DNA of 64,000 nt from contig CM049316.1 in the NCBI GenBank assembly GCA_026874595.1, positions 39,996,695-40,060,694 of the forward strand, in the 5' to 3' direction. This DNA comes from Sipunculus nudus (lineage: Eukaryota; Annelida; Sipuncula; Golfingiida; Sipunculidae). The number at the start of each line of letters is the position of its first letter. The first letter of the stretch is position 1. Below the pieces are notes generated by a model. The model was not told where the DNA came from, made no database searches, and worked only from the letters and a program-made list of their open reading frames with translations. This document shows, in pieces, positions 34,736-47,038 of this stretch. The position numbers were made by a program, and so were the translations under genes.

Positions 34736-35814
34736 TATAGCTATTGCGATTTTAGCACAAGCCAGCATTGCGGGTTATGTTAAATGAAAGCAGATCCATG
34801 TCACAGACACAGGCAAGAAAACATCCTCTGATGATAAAGAGAGCGTTGTTTTTCTTTCAGCATTTGAGATTTAACAATCTCTTGGTCTTGTTAACAAAAA
34901 CTGACCGAGCTATTAGTGTCAAACGTCGCCAAAAGATATCGCTAGTCTGGTGGAAAAGGTCTATTGAGACCCATGGAAGAGAATCAGACGAGCATCTACA
35001 TATACTATTAAACGTTTGCAATCGAGTGAAGACACTGCTGAATCTGAAAGAAATATTTCGCTATGAAAAACTACACCAAAATCTTCTGGAGAGTAAGATA
35101 ATATGAAGTAAGGTCAAGGTAATCAATTCTTGTTGGGAAGCTGACAGTATGTTTTTACGCACTAAAAAAAACAGATGCCTATTACTAACTTAAATTATGA
35201 TTTTTTATCCCTTCTAAATAAAAAATCTTGTTTTCTTTACAAGTATCATAACTTTGATAAGAGGCATGGCGTATTCTAATTGTTGAAGTGGTTGTATTCC
35301 GGAGCGGAAAGTTCCAAGCTCGAAAACGGAGAGTGTCTAAACGGGAAAATGTTCAAATCTCGAGAGAACCTTAGAGATTCACTACAATGACTTTTCAATA
35401 GGTTATGCAGGCGGGGTTATTCTCAGCTCAGTGGATACTAAAGAATCAACGGCATGGTGGTTAGAGTTGAATGTAATGCCATCAGAATAGCACGGACCTA
35501 TCCTTGTAAAAAGCATTTTCGATATCCATACCCAATCCAACGCACAATTGTGCTGACAAGACCAAAGCATTAGGGCTATCAAGAGCGATGACTGTTAACT
35601 TTATCTGAGCTGAACAAGTCCAAAGACCATTCTCCAGTTTAGATATCCAGCAGAAAAAAAACACTTAATTTTAGGGGCATCTGAGAAGCATCCTACGAAC
35701 TTTAGTGTATATGAATATTGTACAAAAAAGGTGGTTGTGTCATAGCATAAAGAATTTATATTTTACTTAAAGTAAAATGTCAGTCTCATCGGCCTTTACA
35801 CTTTGCCTTCCTGG

Positions 35815-36085
35815 TCTTTCAGGCATGTTCATTATTGTAGCCTATCTCGGCTCTCTGGAGAGCATACAACCAAGCAGCCACGCACGGCGCTGGAAAGTTA
35901 TTCCTTCTACATTTGCCTGACGCCAACGTTTCACAGTGCCAATATACTCCTGGGTCGAGAGAGCACACCCTTTTGGTAAAGACTTGTGGTTAGGAGTCTT
36001 TGCGCAGACGACGGTGAGATCGGGACGCCAACCAACAACCTGGTCGTCACGAATCCAGCGCACTACCTATTACGCTACTACGCTC
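35815..36085 (-). mobile_element. SINE-like element, minus strand
   Basis: The minus strand reads a decayed tRNA-like head (GTAGTGCGCTGGATTCG, GGTTGGCGTCCC) followed by a conserved-looking body and a CTCTCCAGAGAG hairpin at the far end. Third SINE family in the window by sequence. Confidence 0.5.
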
Positions 36086-36188
36086 AACGTATATACCCAT
36101 CACAGTTGTCCATCATGTAACATTGTATTATTGCAGTATATAAAAGATGTCACTAGTCACTAGTGTGCAATCGCTGTATAAAGCTCAC

Positions 36189-36338
36189 CGCCTGTGCAAG
36201 GCCCCTCGCGCCCCTCACAACTGGCCGTCTCAGAAAGATCTGCTTGACAATCTCCTCCGCTGCATGATCTTGACCTAGTTTTCTGACCGGGACCACACGT
36301 GACCGAACATGCACTCCACTGCGACCAGTTAGTCAGGG
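36189..36338 (-). CDS. TSP1 exon 27 (group A, block copy 2, position 5)
   Basis: 150 nt. It reads ALTNWSQWSAC, CSVTCGPGQKTRSRSC, CSGGDC, DLSETASC, EGREGPCTGG, donor GTGAGC. Acceptor tctag. Last exon of the second block copy. Confidence 0.92.
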
Positions 36339-37503
36339 CTAGAGTTTTCGAAATAAAAATAGTTTTGCGAATATAAACCAATGTGTTTCTAAAATGATCT
36401 GAATTTTCTTTATCATTATAAGCCTATTTCCGGGGTTAATTTTAGGACGAAAATTCTTGTGACGAAAAGGGTTATGAATATCACATCCCTTAAGCCCCTA
36501 AAAAAAGACATCTGCTGCCATACAGATTAAAATTTTCAGTGAAGGGCTGCGCGGGCTGATTTTTTTAAGCATCTTTTCATCCCCTGGGAAAATATTTCTA
36601 GATCCTTCCTGGTTAGTAATAATGTGTACTTCCAGATTGTAACTATTACAAAATAAAAACACTGACAGCAGATTTTCATAGCAAGATTGAATTATCTATA
36701 CGAGTAGTTTATTTTAACCATATTAGATATTCTCTCACATCCGTCACAGGGTCCAGCGCGTCCCTCACAGTTTTCCCTCTCAAAAAGTTCTCCAACACAT
36801 TGTCCACCCGTACATGACCTTGACCTGGATTTCTGACCGGAACCACAAGATACCGAACATGAACTCCATTGTGACCAGTTGCTCAGGGCTGATGTAAATG
36901 AAAACGGAGAATATATTTTTTTTAAGATTTTGAACGATGAATTGATATCTTGATTTCGTATGAATGAAAGTGTTTGTAAAGAATCATTGTTTTCAGTTGC
37001 GGATCAAGGATAGGAGGGTTGGTTGTTGGTTGGAGTCAAACAAACTTGTGAATTATGCGGAATTATGGCAAATACTTAGCATTTCCAAAAAAATATAAAA
37101 TGAACACGTGGACTATTTTTTTTATCATATATCATGATCTTCGAGATCTTGAGTGGATATTATGACATTCAGAAGTGAAAAAAGTGTCCGAGCGTGGTTT
37201 ATTGTACTCTGTCATTTAAATTGTCAACTAATGGATGGTTACCAGTTTATTTTATTTTCAGTTTCGGCTGAAACATCTTCAGTATTAAAGCCCTTCGATG
37301 TGATGCTAAGCACCTTGAAACGGCATCTATTGTCATATGGATATTCTTTTTCTTTAGACAGCTCCGCGGGTTATTAATATTTATAAATATACATCTTTTC
37401 TCCACCTAAGAAAAAATATTCCAAGACCCTTCCCGGTTATTTGCACTTAACTATTACTGATATAACGATGAAACGTTTTTAATAATATAATAATAATGCG
37501 TAC
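36339..37503. other. Introns flanking exon 26
   Basis: Introns of 400 bp (36339-36738) and 615 bp (36889-37503). No elements recognised. Confidence 0.6.
36739..36888 (-). CDS. TSP1 exon 26 (group A, block copy 2, position 4)
   Basis: 150 nt. It reads ALSNWSQWSSC, CSVSCGSGQKSRSRSC, CTGGQC, VGELFERENC, EGRAGPCDG, then T before GTGAGA. The donor is read as T|GTGAGA; joining to exon 27 makes TCC (Ser). Stops close on both sides hide it from simple ORF inspection. Confidence 0.9.
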
Positions 37504-37665
37504 TTCCTGGTTGTTTACAAGGAAGTTCCTGACAGCCGACTTGTTCTTCCTTATTTCCGGGGCAGTTTCCGGACGCACACTGACGAATACGAAGCGCAAC
37601 TCCTGAACCACATGTCACAGAACAAAAGCTCCAAGCAGACCAAGCTGTCCAAACATTTGTTGGCT
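37504..37665 (-). CDS. TSP1 exon 25 (group B, block copy 2, position 3)
   Basis: 162 nt. It reads EPTNVWTAWSAWSFC, CSVTCGSGVALRIRQC, CASGNCPGNKEEQVGC, QELPCKQPG, donor GTACGC identical to exon 20. Acceptor ctccag. Six Cys. The tail after C6 (QPG) is longer than in other groups and provides a Pro-containing linker. Confidence 0.92.
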
Positions 37666-37715
37666 CTGGAGGGGAATGAAGCATAAGCATGCCCAAAACC
37701 AACAAAAAACACAAA

Positions 37716-37965
37716 CAACTGTACATTGTAATAAGTAGTGTTTTAGGGCCGAGGCATATACCAAACTGATGCTCACAGAAGTGCTATTGTGTTAATGTAT
37801 TGTCCCAAAAGGTGTTAAATGTGAAAACACAAAACAGAAACAACTGTACATTGTAATATGTAGTGTTTTAGGGCCGAGGCATATACCAAACTGATGCTCA
37901 CAGAAGTTTTATTGTGATAATGTACTGTCCCGAAAAGTGTTGAATGTGATGATGAAACCCGCATA
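37716..37965. repeat. Direct duplication of 125 bp
   Basis: 37716-37840 repeats at 37841-37965, anchor CAACTGTACATTGTAATA and GGGCCGAGGCATATACC, with a few substitutions. The first copy starts just inside the intron, upstream of exon 25. Confidence 0.9.
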
Positions 37966-38691
37966 TACTATTATATTGACTAGAATGATACAAGAACAAG
38001 GTTATTTTATAAACAAATTGAAACTTTGTCTCAAATTGACAAATGTGAATATATCTATAAATTTCATTTTTCTATATGAAGTCATATATGCAGTTATGTC
38101 TTCAGTTAAAAATCGTAATTCTATCAAAAGGTCTTTATACTTTTTACATAGAAAAAAAAATCTAATTAGTTACATTATTTTTATTATTAATATGCATGTA
38201 ATGGTGGTTCAGTCTGGCTTATACATAAAGTGCCTGCTTAAAACATAGGAAATCTGACAACGACAGCTATTGATTAAACATGTTTTGTAATAGAAAGCAG
38301 AGGAGATACGAAGATCAGCAGAGATCACAGTTTAAACATAATATTTAGAGATTTTTTAATCTTAAAGATATTCCGTTATTTATTGATAATTATTAAGGTA
38401 ATGTAACATAACCAGGTTTATAGTTCCACTCATTAGCATCAATAATGTAATATAATCAGGTGTATATTTCTTCTAATAAGCCCAAAATTGTAATGTAGTC
38501 ATGTGTCAGGTGGATATTTCTTTTTATTAGTATCATTGTATGTTTATTTTATAATATTATTTCCAAAACCCACACTTTCGCGCTTTCAAATGGCAACTAT
38601 CAACTGATTATATAGCGGAAAGGAACAAGGTGAATATAAAATGAGTAGGGACTGTATGTAGGTTATTGAATCATATATATGAAAATTGTAC
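37966..38691. other. Intron remainder between exons 24 and 25
   Basis: AT-rich; short repeats of 'ggtgtatatttctt' type around 38400-38530. A 103-codon plus frame has no domain. Confidence 0.5.
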
Positions 38692-38847
38692 CTCCATCAC
38701 ATACGGAACGTTCACAAAATTTGGAATCGTCCCTAAACCCTGGACAGTTTGCAGACGGGCATTCGCGGTAGCGAGTCTCTCTACCAATTCCGCACGTCAC
38801 AGAACAGGAACCCCATTCACCCCAGGATGCCCAAACGCCCCCTGAAC
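38692..38847 (-). CDS. TSP1 exon 24 (group C, block copy 2, position 2)
   Basis: 156 nt using acceptor ttaaag, or 150 nt (end 38841) using ttcag. Both keep phase. It reads GVWASWGEWGSC, CSVTCGIGRETRYREC, CPSANC, RDDSKFCERSVCDGG, donor GTACAA. Very close to exon 19, including the odd GTACA donor and the paired acceptors. Confidence 0.89.
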
Positions 38848-40825
38848 CTTTAACACAAATTATCGTAAGCACACAAAAAGCAGAAAGCCATATAATCAGT
38901 CGCTTACACAACAGGCAAAAGGCATTACACTGTAGGCATCCAGGCACATAAAGAAACATTGGATACAGAAAACATTGTTGGTATCTTAGGGTGTAAGAAA
39001 GGTCAAATAGATAAAATAAACTTACCAATTCTTCGTGAAATGTAGTTTCAAGGCTCTACTGACCGTGCAGTATCTTACTCCGGGTTTTCGTCGACAAGGA
39101 AATGGGATCAGTCCTAATTTTTATTTATTTTCTCTCCCATACTAATTTATACTAATTTATGTATCCCTCAGGTACCTTAATTAACAACCAGTGAAGAGTG
39201 AGACCCACAGGGTGAAGGGGGTGGGATAGTGGGGGGGTGGGGGGGGGGGGAGATGAAGTAGAGACCTACGATTTCCATTAACTGAATATCTATTAACATC
39301 GGTATTTTTTTTTGTTTTATCTATTTGACCCTTCTTAAAGTTTCATTATGTGAAAGATTGATCTCCGAAAACTTAGCTGTCAGCTTAGCTATAGTTCCGC
39401 GTGAATGTTTAAAATAATATTATATAGTGTCCGGATCGGCAAATATTACTGCTTTTCTGTTGATTCACTAAATATGAAATATACTAGAAACATAAAGCAA
39501 AATACAGGAACATAAAAAGCAAAACAAAGTGATAAAATGATAACAGGATTCATATACCGAAATAGCAACAAACTCAGGATATCGGAAAAAGTATCGCGGA
39601 ACACGGTCACACAGAACACATGCATAAGAGTGTATCAGTTTGCTAAGAAGTCAACACCTAATTGTCAGTACGTACTGAAAACACTATAATCGAATACAAT
39701 TGTTCTGTGCTGAGCAATGCCCTCTATTGCCTGAATCACAGACGATGTTAAACATTTCTTTTCTGGTTACATGAAAGCATCATTTACCATTTCACTATAT
39801 TTAATTACTTGTAAATCCTTTCAGAATAATTAATTACTCGTCAATTCCTGCTTGCTGTGCGTTTAAGGAAGTTTTGACGTGTATTAATAATTTAAGTTTT
39901 CAATTCATTACCGACCAGTTGAACATTAATCATTAAAATTTATTTTTAATTTTCCAAAATTAATTTTGTATTGTTCATTAGCATGTTTCACTTTATTCAG
40001 AATTTTTCACACATTTTTTCTAAACCATCACGTTTAAACATTTCTCAACAAAGAAAACAAGAATGGCTTTCTTTTTGCACTGCAAAATCCAATATATGCC
40101 CCCCCCCCGAACCATCCGAAACAATAAGGGTAAAAATATGCACTGTCTCAAAAAAGAAATTCTAAAAACAATGATTCTACATTTCAGCAGATTTGACTTG
40201 TAAGATGAAGGTCACCGGTTTTCGAATTCCTCCAAGATTTTAACAGAAAGAACTGTTGTGTCGAATTTTAAAAACAGTCTTAAGTACTTCCAAAATTATG
40301 GAGATCACAATAATCCTAGAAATGCACAGATGTGACCTTGAAAATCAGGTCACCAGTACCGATAATATTCTGATAACTACGTGGAAACAATTTGTGTGTC
40401 AAAACAAACTGGAAAATACGCAATACTTCCAAAGTCGTCGTGTTCACACGAAAATAACTATAATACGTATCTAATATGACCTTGAAGATCCTGATTTTAC
40501 ATTTCGCCAGATTTGGCCTTGAACATGAAGGACAAGGTTATTTGTTTTCAAACTCGCAAGAGATTTTGTCAAAAACAATGTGTGTTCAAATTTCGGGGAA
40601 ATATGCAGTCCTTCAAAAGTTATCGCCTCCACAAGATAGACTACAGACGAGGACACGGTCGACCACAGACGATGGTACTGAAAAACAACGAGGTTGGAGT
40701 GATCTAAGTCCATATCTTAGTTCCAACCTCAATTTTTAAATCTTGAGTGGCCTTAGTGAAATTTCTGATATTTTCTAGGGTATCATATTCCCCAGTGCAT
40801 GATTCAAAGTAACGTGCGTGCTCAC
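38848..40825. other. Intron between exons 23 and 24
   Basis: Poly-G run near 39231-39251. From about 40050 to 40735 it holds the second TCAAGGTCA-type dispersed repeat. No exon. Confidence 0.65.
40050..40735. repeat. Dispersed repeat, second copy
   Basis: Shares AAGAATGGCTTT, GCAGATTTGAC, TATGCAGTCCTTCAAAAGTTATCG and CTACAGACGA stretches with 10680-11700, but is shorter and more decayed. Confidence 0.75.
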
Positions 40826-40969
40826 CTCCTCCACACGCTGGTTCCTGGCAGGTGATCCTTTCAGTGAGGGCTCCACTACAGTCGCCGCCGCTGCATGATC
40901 TTGACCTTGATTTTTCGCCGGTACCGCAGGTAACGGAACAAGAACTCCAGCTCGACCACTCGCCAAGTG
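40826..40969 (-). CDS. TSP1 exon 23 (group A, block copy 2, position 1)
   Basis: 144 nt. It reads ALGEWSSWSSC, CSVTCGTGEKSRSRSC, CSGGDC, GALTERITC, QEPACGGG. Acceptor tttag, donor GTGAGC. Differs from exon 18 mainly in the tail (EPACGG against ERECEG). A differently framed open stretch over it is spurious. Confidence 0.92.
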
Positions 40970-42421
40970 CTAAAACGATTTTTTTAATGAAGGGACATTA
41001 CTCCATGATTAAAGAATTGCTTTGAGACACATACAACACAACCAAGTGTTGTTGAACATATAGTGGTCAACGCTACATTATGCGTACTTCCCCCTTGCAA
41101 TTGACCTTTTCCACTATAATGCGCAACGCTTGTAACCAACCTGTGATCTGGTTTTGTTTCGGTTTTGCAAGTAAAGACCAAGGCCTTGCTAGTTTTCTAA
41201 TTTGTGGACTTAAATTAGGATAGCACATTTTAATCATTTCCTAAATTTTGGCAAAATGCCACGTATTGTGCCTCGACTGGTAATAAAAAAGGGAAAACAT
41301 TCGTCCGTTCGCAATTTCTTTTTTGTTCTTAAAGTCCGTAGAACAATATATTTTTGGTGAAACAAGATACAAGCCTTGGACTCCTACAGAAACACTGATC
41401 CCAAGGATAATAACGTTTTTACTTTATTATTTTGAATATAGCAAAGTTGTCTATGAATTGGACCGAAGGTCTCCGTTCTTGTAGTTAAAATGACATTTTT
41501 CCAGGAATATTCCAACAGGCACCAAATCGCAAAATGATTATGTGGCAAGATCAGTTGTATATTTTAATGAATAAAGCAGATATAACATTGATTTATCAAT
41601 CAAATGGAAACCTCCTAACATAACCTCAAACCCTTCAGTAAAACTTATTTCAAAGCGAATGATAGGACAATTTTTACTTATATTTCATAAAACCCATACT
41701 TATCTTTTCTTTTATCAGAACTTTAAAATCTTAGTGGTCCAATGAGGCAAAAATCAAAAGTTACGCAATGAGACGTCATATGCAGTTTGACGACGACGAT
41801 TTTTGGCCTCGTTGTTGATATAAATGTTGAGTTCCATTCTTCAACATACGTGCACTATTCAAGTACAGCGCGCGTGTGTTTGTTTCCTAATCAATGCTGA
41901 GACAATTAAATCAAATAGAAGCCTAAACCTTCAAAGGCACTATAATTATACGTTAACAAGAGTTACTGCAAAGAGAATTGTGAGATAAAGGTTGTTCGGT
42001 AACCATATGGGCATGGTTGAGGTATTTTGTAGAAATTAAACAGGTCACAATGACTCCTGTTTTATAGTCACAAGAAATGTAAATTAGGCCAAAAATATTA
42101 AAAGGTATGGTTCACAGGCACCGCCCGCATCAATTTTAATCCCCTGCATAAAAAAAGATTATTTTAATTTTATCTTATAGAAGATAAAATAATACAATTT
42201 ATGTAGTGCTGTAACCTGTTTAGCAAGTAAAAAGCTGTAATTTATATGCTATTCCCTGATCATGTGACATTTTTATCGTAATACACAAAAAGGATAAAAA
42301 AATATACCGCCCGCCCCGCACTGATTTCTGTAAAAAAAAAAAGGTGCCTGAGAATCATATCCTTCTTTTTATTTTGGCTTAAGAGAACATATATTGTATG
42401 CAATTAGTATGCCTGTCTTAC
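40970..42421. other. Intron between exons 22 and 23
   Basis: No exon. 42100-42360 is related to 29380-29600 (GGTTCACAGGCACCGCC..., AAGATAAAATAATACAATTT), so a dispersed repeat of modest length is shared by the two introns. Confidence 0.55.
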
Positions 42422-42571
42422 ATCCTCGGCAAGGTCCCTCGCGTCCCTCACAGGTGACCGTCTCAGACAGTTCACCGCTGCAACCTCCGCCGCTGCATGA
42501 CCTTGACCTTGTTTTTCGACCGGAACCACACGTAACTGAACATGGACTCCATTGCGACCAGTTGCTCAGGG
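42422..42571 (-). CDS. TSP1 exon 22 (group A, block copy 1, position 5)
   Basis: 150 nt. It reads ALSNWSQWSPC, CSVTCGSGRKTRSRSC, a Gly-rich loop CSGGGC, GELSETVTC, EGREGPCRG, ending T before GTAAGA. Paralog exon 27 has the same position and SETASCEGREGPC. Acceptor atcag. Confidence 0.91.
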
Positions 42572-43061
42572 CTGATTTTTAACAAATGAACACCACATTT
42601 TTATTGATACACTCGTTTCATTAACGATTTTAAACTGGCCTTTTGTTTGACGATAAATACTTACTTTGGAGAAAGTAACGTTTGCACATATCATATTGTG
42701 GTGGCAATTGCTATAAGACAACAATTTCCTGTTTTATATTTACGATTAAAACAAGTTTTTTAATACCTTACTGGGTCGAATTTGCATACTAACTGTCTCA
42801 ATTAAACTAATGTTCGTTGTATGAATGTAAATGTATGACCGAACAAATATATGAAAAAATACCTTTGCATATTTACCTAAATGCTATACTAGTATAATAC
42901 AGTGTTTGCAATTTTCTATATGTTATATATGACAAAACGTTGTTATAATTTTTACATTAGGATAATGTTATGCCGAGAAGAGTGGTTAATGAAAAATCTA
43001 ATAATCGCCCGCTTTGAGAGGGCGGAGAGGCTTAGATAGATATTAAGTTTATCAGTCTTAC

Positions 43062-43211
43062 TTCCTCCACAAGGTCCCTCTCGCCCCTCACAGCTTGCCG
43101 TCTCAGAAAGAGCCCCAATACACTGTCCACCACCGCATGACCTTGACCTGGATATTTGGCCAGAACCACATGTGACCGAACATGAACTCCAAGGTGACCA
43201 GTTGCTTAGTA
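43062..43211 (-). CDS. TSP1 exon 21 (group A, block copy 1, position 4)
   Basis: 150 nt. It reads LSNWSPWSSC, CSVTCGSGQISRSRSC, CGGGQC, IGALSETASC, EGREGPCGG, donor GTAAGA. Tail type CEGREGPC. The paralog by position and sequence is exon 26 (LSNWSQWSSC, CTGGQC, CEGRAGPC). Joined to exon 20 upstream, the split codon is ATA (Ile). Confidence 0.9.
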
Positions 43212-46200
43212 CTAGTGTTTAAAAAAAGACAACCTCTTAGGTAATAAATTCACTGATGTTAAGTTTGTTTATTTCAGGCTTTTCTGAGAAATAATTTGTG
43301 TTGAGAAACATATCTTAAATACATTATCAGCTAGCTATGCTAAATGGAACTGCACAGGAAATATACAAGGACTGGTATACCAAACACCATTTTAATTCAC
43401 ATAATGTGTTGGAACCCCCCCCCCCCCCCCAAAAAAAAAAAAAAGTATTATTTTATCTAAAGGTAGTTTCTGCATTTAGCAGCTTTAAAGACCAGCGACC
43501 TAAAATCTCATACGCAAAGTGTGTATAATGGAAGGGTGTGTAAATCCGATTGCGCACTAATATTGAATTTTTAAAATATCCCATCTAAAAGTGCATCAAT
43601 TTGGATAACTGCTGTTGATTTTTTAACATGTCTAAACACCAGTTCAAGATAGAAGTTCATAAAATTATGTTTCCAATGATATACCGTCATGGTATACATA
43701 CTTTAAAAAAATGTTGCCATAATACTGAAAAAAAAGTTCTAGTTAATTATCTAGTTAACAGGAAATTATCTGGCATACATGTGGAAAATTCGTTCTGGGA
43801 TTATAGTAACTTTTTTTTATCAAATATGTAAATGACGGCCTCTTCAGGAATATACCGAAAAAAAGCGTAAATGCAGCCATGGACACAAGTTTAGAAATAT
43901 TACTAAAACGGAGTTATAATTCATGATATGTTCTCTCTTTTTTATGAAAATCATCAATTTTGGAAATGTCTTGATATTTTTATTTACCTTTCTTAAGAAT
44001 TTATCAAATGATTTGTCTACGGAACAGCAACGCCTGTCTAACCTGGTTAGAACCCTACTAATTATGTATAGCCATCGATTGATCAATTGAGTGCAAAGCA
44101 TTTGTGGCCAGCAAACGTGGATGCCCTTCTTACAGTTTATAAGCAGAAGACCAAGGTCATGCGCATTTGGTTGGGATTCACCACATTTCGAGGATCCATG
44201 ATCATGCGGATCTGTTTTTCTCAGTATTGGGATCAATGATGATGGGCATCTGTTTTTCTCAGTATAGGGATCAATGATGATTGGCATCTGTTTTTCTCAG
44301 TATAGGGATCAATGATGATGGGCATCTGTTTTTCTCAGTATAGGGATCAATGATGATGGGCATCTGTTTTTTTCAGTTTAGGGATCAATGATGATGGGCA
44401 TGTTTTTCTCAGTATAGGGATCAAAGATGATGGGCATCTGTTTTTCTCAGTATAGGGATCAATGATGATGGGCATCTGTTTTGTCAGTTTAGAGATCAAT
44501 GATGATGGGCATTTGTTTTTCTCAGTATAGGGATCAATGATGATGGGCATCTGTTTATCTCAGCATAGGGATCAATGATGATGGGCATCTGTTTTTCTCA
44601 GCATAGGGATCAATGATGATGGGCATCTGTTTTTTTCAGTTTAGGGATCAATGATGATGGGCATCTGTTTTTCTCAGTATAGGGATCAATGATGATGGGC
44701 ATCTGTTTTTCTCAGTTTAGGGATCAATGATGATGGGCATCTGTTTTTCTCAGTATAGGGATCAATGATGATGGGCATCTGTTTTTCTCAGTATAGGGAT
44801 CAATGATGATGGGCATCTGTTTTTCTCAGTATAGGGATCAATGATGATGGGCATCTGTTTTTTTCAGTTTAGGGATCAATGATGATGGGCATGTTTTTCT
44901 CAGTATAGGGATCAAAGATGATGGGCATCTGTTTTTCTCAGTATAGGGATCAATGATGATGGGCATCTGTTTTGTCAGTTTAGGGATCAATGATGATGGG
45001 CATTTGTTTTTCTCAGTATAGGGATCAATGATGATGGGCATCTGTTTTTCTCAGCATAGGGATCAATGATGATGGGCATCTGTTTTTCTCAGCATAGGGA
45101 TCAATGATGATGGGCATCTGTTTTTTTCAGTTTAGGGATCAATGATGATGGGCATCTGTTTTTCTCAGTATAGGGATCAATGATGATGGGCATCTGTTTT
45201 TCTCAGTTTAGGGATCAATGATGATGGGCATCTGTTTTTTTTCAGTTTAGGGATCAATGATGATGGGCATGTTTCTCTCAGTATAGGGATCAAAGATGAT
45301 GGGCATCTGTTTTTCTCAGTATAGGGATCAATGATGATGGGCATCTGTTTTTGTCAGTTTAGGGATCATAGATGATGGGCATTTGTTTTTCTCAGTATAG
45401 GGATCAATGATGATGGGCATCTGTTTTTCTCAGCATAGGGATCAATGATGATGGGCATCTGTTTTTCTCAGTATAGGGATCAATGATGATGGGCATCTGT
45501 TTTTGTCAGTTTAGGGATCAATGATGATGGGCATTTGTTTTTCTCAGTATAGGGATCAATGATGATGGGCATCTGTTTTTCTCAGTATAGGGATCAATGA
45601 TGATGGGCATCTGTTTTTGTCAGTTTAGGGATCAATGATGATGGGCATCTGTTTTTGTCAGTTTAGGGATCAATGATGATGGGCATTTGTTTTTCTCAGT
45701 ATAGGGATCAAAGATGATGGGCATCTTTTTTTCTCAGTATAGGGATCAATGATGATGGGCATCTGTTTTCTTAGTATACGGATCAATGATGATGGGCATC
45801 TGTTTTTCTTAGTATAGGGATCAATGATGATGGGCATCTGTTTTTATCGTTACACAGTCTAAAGGATCAAGGATCCTGTGTATCTGTTTATTTAAAGCCA
45901 GAGTATATTATGGTCTTTACATTTGAAAATTACCGAATAAGCTCAAATTCCTGCACAAACACGTGACAAATAATGAAGGCACATGAAATCAAACCATTCG
46001 CTGCCAAAAAGTGGTGTAGAATTTTCTCAATTTCTTCAGAGAAATCGCTGAGAATTGCTGACAGAATGGACGACGCAACGCAATTCATAGAACATAAACA
46101 TTAAGCTTAATAAATAATATATCATACAGGATTGTATTGGAATAAGATTATGAAACAAAACACAGCAAAGCGTAAAAAAAACTATTACATGAAATAGTAC

Positions 46201-46231
46201 AAATGATCCAAACAGGTCAAAGAAAGCGTAC
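43212..46231. other. Intron between exons 20 and 21
   Basis: Dominated by a 38-bp minisatellite (listed separately). The rest is AT-rich with a poly-C/poly-A run at 43416-43444. This intron is the main reason block copy 1 is longer than copy 2. Confidence 0.75.
44192..45850. repeat. 38-bp minisatellite, about 43 units, with higher-order repeat
   Basis: The unit contains GATCAATGATGATGGGCAT and CTGTTTTTCTCAGTATAGG; consecutive units start 38 bases apart (e.g. 44231, 44269). Variant units (GTTTTT-deleted, AAAGATG, TGTCAGTTT) recur in the same order about 491 bp apart (44347-44550 against 44838-45041), so a 13-unit segment was itself duplicated. The minus strand is open in short runs (MPIIIDPYTEK) purely because of the period. 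Confidence 0.95.
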
Positions 46232-46393
46232 TTCCTGGCTGCGGACAAGGCAGTTCCTGACAGCCGACCTGTTCCTCGCGGTTGCCGGGACAGTTTCCGG
46301 ACGCACACTGACGAAGACGACGGGCGACTCCATCACCACACGTCACAGAACAAAAACCCCAAGCAGACCAAGTTGTCCAAGTATTTGCTGGCT
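46232..46393 (-). CDS. TSP1 exon 20 (group B, block copy 1, position 3)
   Basis: 162 nt. It starts EPANTWTTWSAWGFC, then CSVTCGDGVARRLRQC, CASGNCPGNREEQVGC, QELPCPQPG, donor GTACGC. It is nearly the same protein as exon 25. The intronic bases just 5' of the acceptor stay open in frame and translate to a Met followed by hydrophobic residues, as they also do 5' of exon 25. Confidence 0.92.
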
Positions 46394-47038
46394 CTGGAGG
46401 GGAATGAAGCGTAAGCATGCCAAAACACAACACACAACTCAAGCAGCTTTACATTGTTATAAGCAGAAATCACGGAACAATGCCTGGAAAGCTTTCTTTC
46501 TGTTGTTAAATTCTTACTATCTGTTTGAGGTAATTAACTTGAGACATATCAACTCTAATATAACTCTTATAAAGACAAATGTCTTTTACATAAGTTGCAT
46601 CAAAAAATGCACATATGCACCTTTAGGCTTACTCTGAATCCTCAAATTCATATTTAGGACCAACAATCCATATTGCTGTTGGTCGTTACCGCAATGCAAG
46701 TTTAATCCCTCTTTGTTAAATCCCTCTTTGTTAAATGGACAAGTTGATAACAACAGAATTGTCGTCGTGCAAAACCATAGATACATAAGCGGTTAAAACA
46801 ATACATACATATGCGTTTAAACAAAAACAAACAGAGGAGGGAATGATAAACATGATTATGAACGTTTAAACGTAAAAACCGAGTTTTTTTTATGAAAAAA
46901 AATCATTTTCTTGTGGATATCCATTGCATTGTTATTTTCTTCTCCCAACTGTACGTACTATGAACTGGGCACTGCCTTTGCCAAGGTGAAAGATATATGA
47001 CATGATCATTTCAGAGAAAAGATTAATAAACTCTGTAC
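46394..47038. other. Intron between exons 19 and 20
   Basis: AT-rich, no element found. A 144-codon plus frame at 46203-46637 is the antisense of exon 20 extended into this intron. Confidence 0.6.

Larger units (their letters stand above)
34511..36188. other. Intron between exons 27 and 28
   Basis: Two TA tracts and a SINE. A 112-codon plus frame at 34768-35106 has no recognisable domain and no splice-consistent partner; treated as chance. Confidence 0.55.

Noticed and set aside
34768-35106. 112-codon plus-strand frame as a nested gene
   Set aside because: No ATG at its listed start (first ATG is a few codons in), no recognisable domain, no promoter or splice signals, and it lies beside microsatellites.
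43844-45041. Repeated minus-strand frames beginning MPIIIDPYTEKN
   Set aside because: Product of the 38-bp minisatellite whose period rotates the frame; no splice or codon evidence of coding.
44192-45850. CRISPR-like array
   Set aside because: Units are continuous 38-bp repeats without unique spacers, and the DNA is from an animal.
46203-46637. 144-codon plus-strand open frame
   Set aside because: Antisense of exon 20 running into the intron; no recognisable motif.
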